A DNA stretch of 26,798 bases, taken from Candidatus Saccharibacteria bacterium UBA2951 (GTDB lineage: Bacteria; Patescibacteriota; Saccharimonadia; Saccharimonadales; Saccharimonadaceae). The position numbers and the translations under genes are program-made. This document shows positions 7,167 to 13,632 of this stretch, piece after piece; position 1 is the stretch's first letter, and each line of letters begins with the position of its first letter. The stretch spans positions 87,063-113,860 of the forward strand of contig DEBR01000001.1 in the NCBI GenBank assembly GCA_002348615.1, in the 5' to 3' direction. Under the pieces are notes generated by a model. It ran no database searches. It was not told the origin of the DNA and saw only the letters and a program-made list of their open reading frames with translations.

Positions 7167-7242
7167 CGGGGTTTGGCGCAGTTGGTAGCGCGCACCGCTG
7201 GGGGTGGTGAGGTCGCTGGTTCGAGTCCAGTAACCCCGACCA
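7167..7242 (+). tRNA. tRNA-Pro (anticodon GGG)
   Basis: The acceptor stem is CGGGGTT/AACCCCG and the D arm GCGC/GCGC. The anticodon stem is CACCG/TGGTG with loop CTGGGGG, giving anticodon GGG. The T arm is GCTGG/CCAGT with loop TTCGAGT. Discriminator A and encoded CCA (7240-7242). Confidence 0.95.
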
Positions 7243-7254
7243 GGTATACATTGA

Positions 7255-7331
7255 CGGGGTGTGGCGCAGCCCGGTAGCGCGCGCCGTTCGGGACGGCGAG
7301 GTCGGAGGTTCAAGTCCTCTCACCCCGACCA
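7255..7331 (+). tRNA. tRNA-Pro (anticodon CGG)
   Basis: The acceptor stem is CGGGGTG/CACCCCG. The anticodon stem is CGCCG/CGGCG with loop TTCGGGA, giving anticodon CGG. The T arm is GGAGG/CCTCT with loop TTCAAGT, and CCA is encoded. It lies 12 bases after tRNA-Pro(GGG) and is probably cotranscribed. Confidence 0.95.
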
Positions 7332-7367
7332 AACAAAATAGCCAACCTTCTGGTCGGCTATTTTGTT
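7332..7367 (+). terminator. Intrinsic terminator of the tRNA-Pro unit
   Basis: AACAAAATAGCC (7332-7343) pairs with GGCTATTTTGTT (7356-7367), with a further ACC/GGT pairing inside. The U-rich 3' arm starts directly after the CCA of the second tRNA. Confidence 0.85.
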
Positions 7368-7390
7368 CCGGCTGATGGTAAGCTTGGTTC

Positions 7391-7508
7391 TCCGACCGCG
7401 GACTGAAGGTCCGCATGGTCGGATGGTCGCGAAGTAAGTGAAACGAAAGAAAGTACTGCGAGTATTTTCTTTCGTGAACGCACGGAGGAGCGAAGCGATA
7501 GCTCCTCT
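7391..7508. other. Three tandem intergenic hairpins
   Basis: Hairpin 1 is TCCGACCGCGGAC/GTCCGC-at-GGTCGGA (7391-7423). Hairpin 2 is a 14-bp stem from ACGAAAGAAA/TTTCTTTCGT plus G-U and TAC/GTA (7443-7475). Hairpin 3 is GAGGAGC/GCTCCTC (7485-7507). They fill the gap between the tRNA terminator and the -10 box of the NUDIX-RNase H gene. There is no ORF. The role is unknown. Confidence 0.7.
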
Positions 7509-7537
7509 CACGTTGCTCGTAAGGTATAATCAAATCA

Positions 7538-8437
7538 GTGAAGCAACTCATCTCAGTCCGCGCCATCATTCGGGAAGATCAAAAAACATTATTGCTTAGG
7601 CGCGCAAGCGGTCGCCAATCAATCCTAGGGAAATACGAGCTTCCCGGCGGTCGCCTGGATTATGGCGAGCAGCCCGAAGATGCCTTGGCGCGTTATTTAA
7701 AGGACGACGCCGGACTCGTCATACAATCAGCTCAGTTATATGACGTACTGACCTATATTGATCATGATGATCGTGATATCCAATACACATTCATACTTTA
7801 TCTCGTCAGTCTGAGCGCTAATGGCAACAAGGTAAGGGTAAGTCAAAAATACGATCAATATGCCTGGAAAAAACTCGGAGACGTACGCCAGGAAGAACTG
7901 ACAGAATCGGCAAAGCTGCTACTCGGAATTTCCCAACAAGAGGTTACGACGACAGAAAAAAACGTTTTGATTGAAAATCCCACCGGAACCGAGGATGGCA
8001 ATTTTGACACCACTCATCTGATTCTCTATTCAGATGGCGGATCACGAGGCAACCCTGGTCCCAGTGCCAGTGGCTTCGTTGTGATGAATCAGAACCAAGA
8101 TGTTTTACATCAGGGTGGCATGTACCTAGGTATCACTACAAACAACCAAGCCGAATACCATGGGGTGCGGCTGGGGCTGGAAAAGGCGCTTGAGATGGGT
8201 GCGAGAACGGTCGACTTTCGCATTGACAGCCTGTTGGTCGTCAATCAACTTAACGGTATTTATAAGATTAAGAATCGTGAACTGTGGCCGATCAACGAGC
8301 GTATTAAAGAGCTGACGACGCAGTTTGAAAAAGTGACGTTTACGCATGTCAGGCGCGAATTCAACCAACTCGCCGACGGGATGGTCAATAAGATCTTAAA
8401 TGCACATGAAGCAAGCGAGCAGAAGGATACGGGATGA
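7538..8437 (+). CDS. NUDIX-RNase HI fusion protein
   Basis: A 299-residue two-domain protein. Residues 1-130 are a NUDIX domain with its box at 38-60: G38, E44 and R52 are kept, but the REUxEE core reads RYLKDD, with Y53, D56 and D57 in place of the three glutamates. Residues 160-292 are an RNase HI domain (YSDGGSRGNPGPSASG) with all four catalytic acids, D166, E206, D230 and D280. RNase HI removes RNA from RNA-DNA hybrids. The NUDIX half, weakened in its metal-binding residues, may hydrolyse or only bind a nucleotide. The start is GTG 7538, 7 bases after TATAAT (7525-7530), so the mRNA is predicted to be leaderless. rnpB follows 40 bases downstream. Confidence 0.88.
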   Translation: MKQLISVRAIIREDQKTLLLRRASGRQSILGKYELPGGRLDYGEQPEDALARYLKDDAGLVIQSAQLYDVLTYIDHDDRDIQYTFILYLVSLSANGNKVRVSQKYDQYAWKKLGDVRQEELTESAKLLLGISQQEVTTTEKNVLIENPTGTEDGNFDTTHLILYSDGGSRGNPGPSASGFVVMNQNQDVLHQGGMYLGITTNNQAEYHGVRLGLEKALEMGARTVDFRIDSLLVVNQLNGIYKIKNRELWPINERIKELTTQFEKVTFTHVRREFNQLADGMVNKILNAHEASEQKDTG

Positions 8438-8465
8438 CTGCTTCGTAACTCTCGTTTCGTTGGGG

Positions 8466-8471
8466 TATAAT
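8466..8471 (+). promoter_or_regulatory. -10 box of rnpB
   Basis: TATAAT ends 6 bases before the predicted RNase P RNA 5' end at 8478. No consensus -35 is evident. Confidence 0.65.
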
Positions 8472-8477
8472 CAGTAG

Positions 8478-8812
8478 CGGCAGCTCGGTAGGTGGTCGCT
8501 GGTAGCTTAGGCTACGAGAGGAAAGTCCGGGCAGCGTAGGACAGGGCGGTCGCTAACCGCGACCGGGCGAGAGCCTAGGGAAAGTGCCACAGAAACAAAA
8601 CCGCCAGCTTGCTGGTAAGGATGAAACGAGTGAGGTAAGAGCTCACAGTCCGGCATGGTGACATGTCGGGGAGGTAAACCCCGCCTGCTGCAAGGAGGGC
8701 CTCATACAAGGGTTGTCCGCCCGAGGTCCGCTAACCGCTTGATGTGTCCGGTAACGGGCGTACTAGATAGATGGCCATCCACGACAGAACCCGGCTTATC
8801 GCCAAGCTGCCA
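8478..8812 (+). ncRNA. rnpB: RNase P RNA
   Basis: This is the catalytic RNA that matures tRNA 5' ends. The ends pair as P1 (GGCAGCT, 8479-8485, with AGCTGCC, 8805-8811). Conserved core segments are present in order: GAGGAAAGTCCGGGC, then AGGGCGAGA-type and GGGAAAGTGCCACAGAAA segments, CGAGTGAGGTAAGAGCTCAC, and ACAGAACCCGGCTTATC near the 3' end. The length of about 335 is somewhat short for a bacterial A-type RNA. A strong terminator follows at once. Confidence 0.95.
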
Positions 8813-8847
8813 ACTAAAAACTCCCCTGAACAGGGGAGTTTTTAGTT
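8812..8847. terminator. Bidirectional terminator between rnpB and rplT
   Basis: A perfect 17-bp stem, AACTAAAAACTCCCCTG (8812-8828) with its complement (8831-8847) and a 2-base gap, T-rich on both strands. It ends rnpB and the convergent infC-rpmI-rplT operon. Confidence 0.92.
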
Positions 8848-8858
8848 ACATCAGTGTA

Positions 8859-9200
8859 TTATTTAACGCTTTTGACAATAGCGGTGAATGCCGCCGGTTC
8901 GTTGACCGCCAACTCTGAAAGAACTTTGCGGTCGAGTTCGACATTAGCCTTCTTTAAGCCGCTAATCAGCTGGCCATAAGTAGTACCATTTTCGCGTGCG
9001 GCCGCATTTATACGGGTAATCCACAGGCTGCGTAGGTCGCGCTTGCGGTTGCGGCGGTCGCGGTAAGCGTATTGCAGGGCGCGGATAACACCTTGCTTGG
9101 CTAGCCGGAAGCTGCGCGTGCGCGAATGTTGCATGCCTTTGGCTTGCTTTAGAATCTTCTTGTGTTTGGCGCGTGCTGGGACGCCTCGTTTGACTCGCAT
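8859..9200 (-). CDS. rplT: 50S ribosomal protein L20
   Basis: A 113-residue rRNA-binding, early-assembly protein of the large subunit. It has the bL20 N-terminus RVKRGVPARAKHKKILKQAK, the basic segment RDRRNRKRDLRSLWITRINAA and a C-terminal globular part starting GTTYGQLISGLKK. It starts 3 bases after the rpmI stop, with AGGAGT inside the end of rpmI. It is the last gene of infC-rpmI-rplT and ends close to the bidirectional terminator. Confidence 0.96.
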   Translation of the reverse strand: MRVKRGVPARAKHKKILKQAKGMQHSRTRSFRLAKQGVIRALQYAYRDRRNRKRDLRSLWITRINAAARENGTTYGQLISGLKKANVELDRKVLSELAVNEPAAFTAIVKSVK

Positions 9201-9203
9201 GTA

Positions 9204-9398
9204 TTAGACTCCTAATGATCGCTTAACGTTCTTGGCCATCTTACCGGTAACGGTACCGGTGGTATTAATGGCGCGTTTGCGGCTTTTACTTTTCTTGGCC
9301 AATAGGTGGCCGCCCGAAGCACGCAGTCGGGTAATTTTGCCGCTGGCGCTCAGCTTGACGCGCTTGGCAGTACCTTTGTGGGTCTTGAGTTTTGGCAC
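9204..9398 (-). CDS. rpmI: 50S ribosomal protein L35
   Basis: A 64-residue very basic protein with the bL35 pattern PKLKTHKGTAKRVKLSASGK and KSKSRKRAI. It begins with GTG (9398-9396) directly adjacent to the infC stop codon, so it is probably translationally coupled. AAGGAG lies at the end of infC. It is the middle gene of the canonical infC-rpmI-rplT operon. Confidence 0.95.
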   Translation of the reverse strand: MPKLKTHKGTAKRVKLSASGKITRLRASGGHLLAKKSKSRKRAINTTGTVTGKMAKNVKRSLGV

Positions 9399-9908
9399 TT
9401 ACTTACTCCTTACTGTAATACTCAGGTTACGACCAGCCATGGTTGGCTGTTGTTCGACGATAGCGTCATCTTCCAGCAATCCGACAATCCGATCAATCAT
9501 GACATATCCCAATTCTTTGTGGGCCATTTCACGGCCACGGTAGAAGATAGATATTCGGACCTTGTGACCTTCGGACAGGAAGCCGCGAATCTTGCGCAAC
9601 TTGATGTCCAGGTCGCCCTGACCGATTTTCAGCCCGAACCGCATTTGCTTGAGCTCGACTTGTTTGCTCTTAGCGCGGCTCTTTTGCTGCTCCTTCATCT
9701 TTTGGTACTGGTACTTACCCCAGTCGATGATCTTGGCAACTGGTGGGTTGGCGTTCGGTGAGATCTCAACCAGGTCAACGCCTGCTTCTTCGGCGAGCTT
9801 CAGAGCTTCGTTTCGGGGGAGGATTCCAAGTTGTTCCCCGCTTGACCCGATGACGCGTAACTCAGTTGCCCGAATTGCATCGTTGATCCTAATTTGTTGG
9901 CTGGCTAT
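9399..9908 (-). CDS. infC: Translation initiation factor IF-3 with a rare start codon
   Basis: IF-3 binds the 30S subunit and proofreads start-codon choice. The C-domain begins near the internal ATG at 9698, but in-frame coding continues upstream with a clear N-domain: RINDAIRATELRVIGSSGEQ, LGILPRNEALKLAEEAGVDL and VEISPNANPPVAKIIDWGKY. Between the upstream in-frame stop and this domain there is no ATG, GTG or TTG, only ATC, ATA and ATT. The best start is ATA at 9908-9906, 9 bases after AAGGGAG, giving 169 residues, a normal length. E. coli infC starts with AUU, which lets IF-3 repress its own synthesis; the same logic may apply here. A promoter lies about 55 bases upstream. Confidence 0.93.
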   Translation of the reverse strand: MASQQIRINDAIRATELRVIGSSGEQLGILPRNEALKLAEEAGVDLVEISPNANPPVAKIIDWGKYQYQKMKEQQKSRAKSKQVELKQMRFGLKIGQGDLDIKLRKIRGFLSEGHKVRISIFYRGREMAHKELGYVMIDRIVGLLEDDAIVEQQPTMAGRNLSITVRSK

Positions 9909-9961
9909 GTTATTGATCTCCCTTGTTGGTCGCTTTTGCCTGAGCGTTTAACTCGTTTGCT

Positions 9962-9991
9962 ATCGTACCATACTTGACCCCAAGAGTTCAA
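9962..9991 (-). promoter_or_regulatory. Promoter of infC-rpmI-rplT
   Basis: On the minus strand TTGAAC (9986-9991) and TACGAT (9962-9967) are 18 bases apart. The predicted leader is about 45 bases. Confidence 0.6.
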
Positions 9992-10003
9992 GAGGTGAGA
10001 GTG

Positions 10004-11551
10004 CTACGTTGGAACTAAACGGTATTGCAATGCTTCTGCGACGTGCGATGGTGTGATAGTATCAGCTCCCTCTAGGTCGGCAATCGTCTGAGCGACCTTC
10101 ACGATTTTAAAATACCCACGTGCGGAAAGCCCCAGCCGGTCTGTCGCCTGTCCAAGTAATTCCCGTACCGGTGCGTCAAGCGTTATTTGCTTCGCAACCT
10201 CCTTGGACGACAGGTCGCTATTGTATATGTTGTTATTGACACTACTGTTATATCTGTTAAGCTGTGTGTTCAATGCCTGAACAATCGATTTCTGCGCTTT
10301 TTGGTGTTGTAAATAATCGTTCGCTTTATGGCTCGCAAGCGTATCGTTGTCGATGCGACCTACGCTAACGACTAAATCAATCCGGTCAAGTAAAGGACCG
10401 CTTAGGCGCTGCTGGTACTTTTGAATTTGGAGCGACGTGCAGGTGCACTCCCGCTTATCGTCACCATAAAACCCGCATGGGCAAGGGTTCATTGTCGCTA
10501 CTAGCATGAAGTTGGCAGGGTAGACCGCATGACCGGCCGCCCTCGAAATCGACACTAGACGATCTTCAAGCGGCTGGCGCAGCGATTCAAGGGATGCCCG
10601 TGGGTATTCGGGAATCTCGTCAAGGAATAGTACCCCATGGTGGGCCAAGCTGATGTCACCCGGTTTCGGCGGGTTGCCGCCCCCGACTAGGGCGATTCGG
10701 CTTGAGGTATGATGGGGTGCCCGGAACGGCCGCGTATCGGCAGTGGCACTAATGGCATCACCACTTAAGCTATGTAATTTCGTGACGGCGATTCGCTCTC
10801 TGGCTGTCAGGGAGGGAAGTAAGTTCGGTAGTACGCGGGCAAGCATGGTCTTACCGGCTCCAGGTGAACCGGTCAGTAAGATATTATGGTGGCCTGCGGC
10901 CGCGATAATCAGGGCGCGCTTAGCCTGTTCCTGTCCTAGGACATCGTCGAGCAAAGGTCCACGGTCTGATGAATTGTCTTTGGTATGTTCCGGTTGAGCT
11001 GAAGTGACATATGGCGCGACTGATATTTCGTTCTTGAGGTGTAAAAAGAGTTCCTGAAGCGTACGAACCGGAATAATCGTAATGCCGTCTACCAACTCGG
11101 CCTGGTGTGCATTCTCGGCAGGTAGGATCAACGTTGTATATCCGGTATCACGGGCGACCTCCGCGATAGAAATCACGCCCCGTATGGGCCGTAAACGGCC
11201 ATCCAAGCCCAGCTCACCGGCAAAGACCGTATCTTTTACTTCATAAGGTTTTAGCTGCCCGCTTGCGGTCAGAATCGCGATAGCGATGGCCAGATCGTAG
11301 TGGCTGCCATCCTTGGGTAGTTCCGCCGGTGCTAAATTGATGACGAACTTCTTTGCGGGAAAATCCAGCCGGGAGTTGGCAATGGCACTTCGGACACGTT
11401 CTTTGGCTTCGTCGATGGCTTTTGACCCCAGGCCGACGATTTGCAGGGAAGGCAGGCCGGCTTTCATGTCACATTCCACCTCGACCAGTTGGCCGTCGTA
11501 TCCCACCGGTGCCGCCGTCATCACCTTGGCGACCTTGCCCACATTACTCAT
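10004..11551 (-). CDS. comM: YifB/ComM family AAA+ ATPase (Mg-chelatase-like)
   Basis: A 515-residue protein of normal family length. It has the N-terminal YifB domain (LPSLQIVGLGSKAIDEAKER, LAPAELPKDGSHYDLAIA), then Walker A (GSPGAGKT, 228-235) and Walker B (VLFLDEIPEY, 308-317). A cysteine cluster at 357, 359, 369 and 371 (NPCPCG, ECTCT) fits a zinc site. The C-terminal Mg-chelatase domain follows. ComM is a branch-migration helicase that helps integrate DNA taken up by natural transformation. The -10-like TATGTT (11564-11569) lies 12 bases before the ATG, so the leader would be about 5 bases. It lies upstream of infC on the same strand but has a separate promoter. Confidence 0.9.
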   Translation of the reverse strand: MSNVGKVAKVMTAAPVGYDGQLVEVECDMKAGLPSLQIVGLGSKAIDEAKERVRSAIANSRLDFPAKKFVINLAPAELPKDGSHYDLAIAIAILTASGQLKPYEVKDTVFAGELGLDGRLRPIRGVISIAEVARDTGYTTLILPAENAHQAELVDGITIIPVRTLQELFLHLKNEISVAPYVTSAQPEHTKDNSSDRGPLLDDVLGQEQAKRALIIAAAGHHNILLTGSPGAGKTMLARVLPNLLPSLTARERIAVTKLHSLSGDAISATADTRPFRAPHHTSSRIALVGGGNPPKPGDISLAHHGVLFLDEIPEYPRASLESLRQPLEDRLVSISRAAGHAVYPANFMLVATMNPCPCGFYGDDKRECTCTSLQIQKYQQRLSGPLLDRIDLVVSVGRIDNDTLASHKANDYLQHQKAQKSIVQALNTQLNRYNSSVNNNIYNSDLSSKEVAKQITLDAPVRELLGQATDRLGLSARGYFKIVKVAQTIADLEGADTITPSHVAEALQYRLVPT

Positions 11552-11594
11552 GACGTTTACGGTAACATACCTGGCCTACCACTGTAAATAATGG

Positions 11595-11600
11595 TATAAT
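11595..11600 (+). promoter_or_regulatory. -10 box of tmRNA
   Basis: TATAAT, 9 bases before the mature 5' end of tmRNA at 11610. It is divergent from the comM start. Confidence 0.65.
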
Positions 11601-11609
11601 TCAGGGGTT

Positions 11610-12004
11610 GGGGCTGACATAGCTTTCGACAGATGGACATTAACAGACTATCTTGCAAGCCGACCACAGACGATATCTGTATTTTAACTGCAACTAAATT
11701 GCAAAGCGTTGTAGCTGCTGCGAAGAGCCTTTTCGCTCCTCGCCAGCTCGCGCTACAAGTAGCCTAATTTAGGTTACCGTGCTCGCCCTGACGCCTGCTA
11801 GGGAAGGGCGCGTCATAGTAGCAGGCTAGACGAGGCGTGGCGTTTCAGCGCGTCTTGTCGAAATCACTCTGAAACACGTAATCGATCGGATTCTTTGTCC
11901 GATTCCTCGTTCGGTCGTTACGTTAAACCTTGAAACGGACTAAGCTTGTAGACGGATAGTAGGTTACCATTTGGACGCGGGTGCGATACCCGCCAGCTCC
12001 ACCA
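11610..12004 (+). ncRNA. ssrA: Transfer-messenger RNA
   Basis: tmRNA rescues stalled ribosomes and tags the nascent peptide. The 5' end GGGGCTG pairs with CAGCTCC (11994-12000), followed by an encoded ACCA. The tRNA-like elements are typical (CTTTCGACA at the 5' side; the T-arm segment near GGGTGCGATACCCGC at the 3' side). The likely resume codon is GCA at 11690, preceded by TAACT as in other tmRNAs. The reading frame then codes for 25 residues, ATKLQSVVAA then AKSLFAPRQL then ALQVA, and stops at TAA 11765-11767. An earlier GCA frame (11654-11686) would end in ISVF and sits too near the 5' end. Two terminators follow. Confidence 0.95.
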
Positions 12005-12045
12005 ATAAAAGTTCCCGATTGAATGCAATCGGGATTTTTTATTGG
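12002..12045. terminator. Terminator of tmRNA
   Basis: The stem CCCGATTG/CAATCGGG (12014-12021/12026-12033) is flanked by CCAATAAAA and TTTTTATTGG, which extend the pairing. It overlaps the tmRNA 3' CCA. Confidence 0.88.
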
Positions 12046-12059
12046 CCGTGAAGTCATAT

Positions 12060-12092
12060 AAAAACGACCGCCTGCGAGGAACGGTCGTTTTT
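12060..12092. terminator. Second terminator after tmRNA
   Basis: AAAAACGACCG (12060-12070) pairs with CGGTCGTTTTT (12082-12092), followed by more T. It is a tandem back-up terminator 15 bases after the first. Confidence 0.85.
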
Positions 12093-12294
12093 TGTGGAGT
12101 GTTTTTGTTCGAATTTTTGTTTTTGTTCGTTTTTTGCTTCTGTACACTTTTTTTGCTCAGAAGCTACCCCTATAATATGACGTGAAAATGCTTGTGTCAA
12201 TAACTTTCTTTGAGATTTTTTAAGTGGTTTTTCCACTGATTTTTTGAACACTATATGTAGCGTCATGCTACACCCGGCTTCCATAGGCTCGTTG
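12093..12294. other. Intergenic region with a possible short transcription unit
   Basis: T-rich DNA with a -10-like TATAAT at 12172-12177, an 11-codon ORF (ATG 12188, stop 12221-12223), and a small hairpin AGTGG/CCACT (12223-12237) followed by TTTTTT. This could be a short plus-strand RNA of about 60 bases. A hairpin TGTAGC/GCTACA (about 12255-12271) sits near the 3' end of the minus-strand HAD gene. Confidence 0.3.
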
Positions 12295-12933
12295 CTAAAG
12301 CCGTGCGAACAATTCCGCGCTCAATTTTTCGACTACACGATCGGCCTGGCCAAGTCGGTCAGCGGAATGGGTGGTCGTGAGAGCCACACAGTACATACCG
12401 GCACGTTTGGCGGCCGAAATTCCGCTCGGCGCGTCTTCAACTGCAATGCAATCTGCAGCTGGTCGACCAAGCATTTCTGCTGCCAGTAAATATGACTCTG
12501 GGTCCGGTTTACCATTGATTACGCTTTCAGCCGTTACCAAGACGGAAAAGTGCTCCTGAAGTCCAAAACGGTCAAGAATCGCGCTTACTTGGGATTCAGG
12601 CGAGCTTGTAACCAGGGCAAGTGGGTGTTTTATGGCTAGCTGACTGATTGTCATCACGGTAGTAGGGTATGGTTCGACTGTTGTTTCAACGAGTTTCTGG
12701 TAATTATGTCGCTTGATTGCTTGCAGGGTTTTTATGCCTAGCGGTCGTTCAATATGCGCCAAAAAATCAACGAAACCTTGCTCATCAGTTTTTCCAGCAA
12801 AGAACAGTTGGTATTGCTCGTCTGTCAGACGAATACCAAGCGGCTGGAATGTCTGACGGAAGGCTTCAAAGTGACTGGGCTCGCTATCAACGATAACGCC
12901 GTCCATGTCGAAGCAAATCGGTCGATGATTCAT
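12295..12933 (-). CDS. HAD-superfamily phosphatase, beta-phosphoglucomutase-like subfamily
   Basis: A 212-residue protein with motif I FDMDGVIVDSEP (nucleophile D9), a helical cap domain, motif II in LALVTSSPES, the motif III lysine near INGKPDPESYLLAAE and the acidic motif IV CIAVEDAPSGISAAKRAGM. This is the HAD-IA group (PGMB, GPH and similar sugar-phosphate phosphatases); the exact substrate cannot be read from sequence. A -10 box TATACT (12940-12945, minus strand) lies 6 bases before the ATG, so the mRNA is predicted to be leaderless. Confidence 0.88.
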   Translation of the reverse strand: MNHRPICFDMDGVIVDSEPSHFEAFRQTFQPLGIRLTDEQYQLFFAGKTDEQGFVDFLAHIERPLGIKTLQAIKRHNYQKLVETTVEPYPTTVMTISQLAIKHPLALVTSSPESQVSAILDRFGLQEHFSVLVTAESVINGKPDPESYLLAAEMLGRPAADCIAVEDAPSGISAAKRAGMYCVALTTTHSADRLGQADRVVEKLSAELFARL

Positions 12934-12939
12934 ATATAA

Positions 12940-12945
12940 AGTATA
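12940..12945 (-). promoter_or_regulatory. -10 box of the HAD phosphatase gene (leaderless)
   Basis: TATACT on the minus strand, 6 bases before the start codon. No ribosome site can fit and no clear -35 is seen. Confidence 0.6.
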
Positions 12946-13085
12946 TCAAAATTGCCGTTGTAAAACGGCCAAAGAACCGTTTAGTATAAATGATAATAAT
13001 TTTTAACAACGTTGTTCTTAATCTTCTTACAGATACAACATGCTTTATATTGTAAATAATACGTAAAATATCATCACAAGGGGTA

Positions 13086-13114
13086 TTGACCGGTTATGCT
13101 TTTCGTGCTAAGGT
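13086..13114 (+). promoter_or_regulatory. Candidate promoter of the intergenic structured RNA
   Basis: TTGACC (13086-13091) and TAAGGT (13109-13114) are 17 bases apart. The -35 is good and the -10 mediocre. The context GTATTGAC resembles the rRNA promoter at 25099 in this window. The predicted start is near 13121. Confidence 0.45.
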
Positions 13115-13120
13115 ACAGAT

Positions 13121-13510
13121 AAGCTTTTACAAAAACAAAAAAGCCACCGCAACACCACCTTAACAATCAAACATCCGACACTGACCGCGGCCTCCATGCG
13201 GACATTCGTTCAACTCGAACGGACAGTCGATAGCGCCAGTCGGCATTAAAAGAACAATGGGTCACTCTGTGATCCACGCACCTTCTTTCTTTTATTGCGC
13301 AGGATTGATGCTATCGATGCTCCGGATACTTCGGTATCTCGTTGAGCGATTCGTAGAACCAGTACCTATGCGCTGAGTAAATCCCTGTTATCACGGGTCC
13401 AAACCGATAGCAGCGACGCCACTCAGCGTATACGCGGAACCTTCTACATACGAATGCTCTAGCTTTTGCTGGAGCGGTCAGTTGCCTCGAGCGAGAGGCT
13501 GTCCATGGCA
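13121..13510 (+). ncRNA. Candidate novel structured RNA with a pseudoknot
   Basis: This stretch has no convincing ORF but dense complementary helices. UUCG-capped hairpin: 13324-13339. Helix A: TGCTATCG (13309-13316) with CGATAGCA (13405-13412). Helix B, 12 bp with one G-U: 13367-13378 with 13421-13432 (core CGCTGAGT/ACTCAGCG). Helix C: ATTCGTA (13349-13355) with TACGAAT (13449-13455), which encloses B. The 3' strand of A falls in the loop of B, so A and B/C are interleaved, a pseudoknot. Further hairpins: GGGTCAC/GTGATCC (13259-13275), GCTCTAGC/GCTGGAGC with a tttt loop (13456-13475) and GCCTC/GAGGC (13484-13499). Upstream, CCGAC/GTCGG (13175-13179/13239-13243) encloses two small hairpins. 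It is not tmRNA, RNase P RNA or 6S RNA, which have their own loci here. The strand is inferred from the promoter. No clear terminator was found. Confidence 0.5.
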
Positions 13511-13632
13511 CACGCGCTTACTATTTACTTTTTAGAGCGGACTGTGACTGCCTGGACATACGGTCTTTCGCTCAGGCTCTCTTGAATTTTGACCTTATCC
13601 ATAAGCGGGTAATTTACGGTATAGTGAGGGGT

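Noticed and set aside
7038..7569. Minus-strand ORFs across the tRNA-Pro genes
   Set aside because: They read through two tRNAs and their terminator; the peptide is simply the reverse of tRNA sequence.
8655..8918. Plus-strand ORF inside RNase P RNA
   Set aside because: It lies within rnpB and its terminator and runs into rplT on the other strand; it has no domain or ribosome site.
11654..11686. Alternative tmRNA tag starting at an earlier GCA
   Set aside because: It is only about 44 bases from the 5' end, leaving no room for the first pseudoknot, and the peptide would end ISVF, unlike known tags.
12054..12284. 76-codon minus-strand ORF rich in Lys and Gln
   Set aside because: It overlaps the second tmRNA terminator, is built from A-rich low-complexity DNA (repeated GAACAAAAAC) and shows no ribosome site or recognisable domain.
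13311..13511. 66-codon minus-strand ORF in the intergenic gap
   Set aside because: Its composition (many Arg, Trp, Tyr) looks like a reading of structured RNA, and the same bases form the interleaved helices described for the plus strand.
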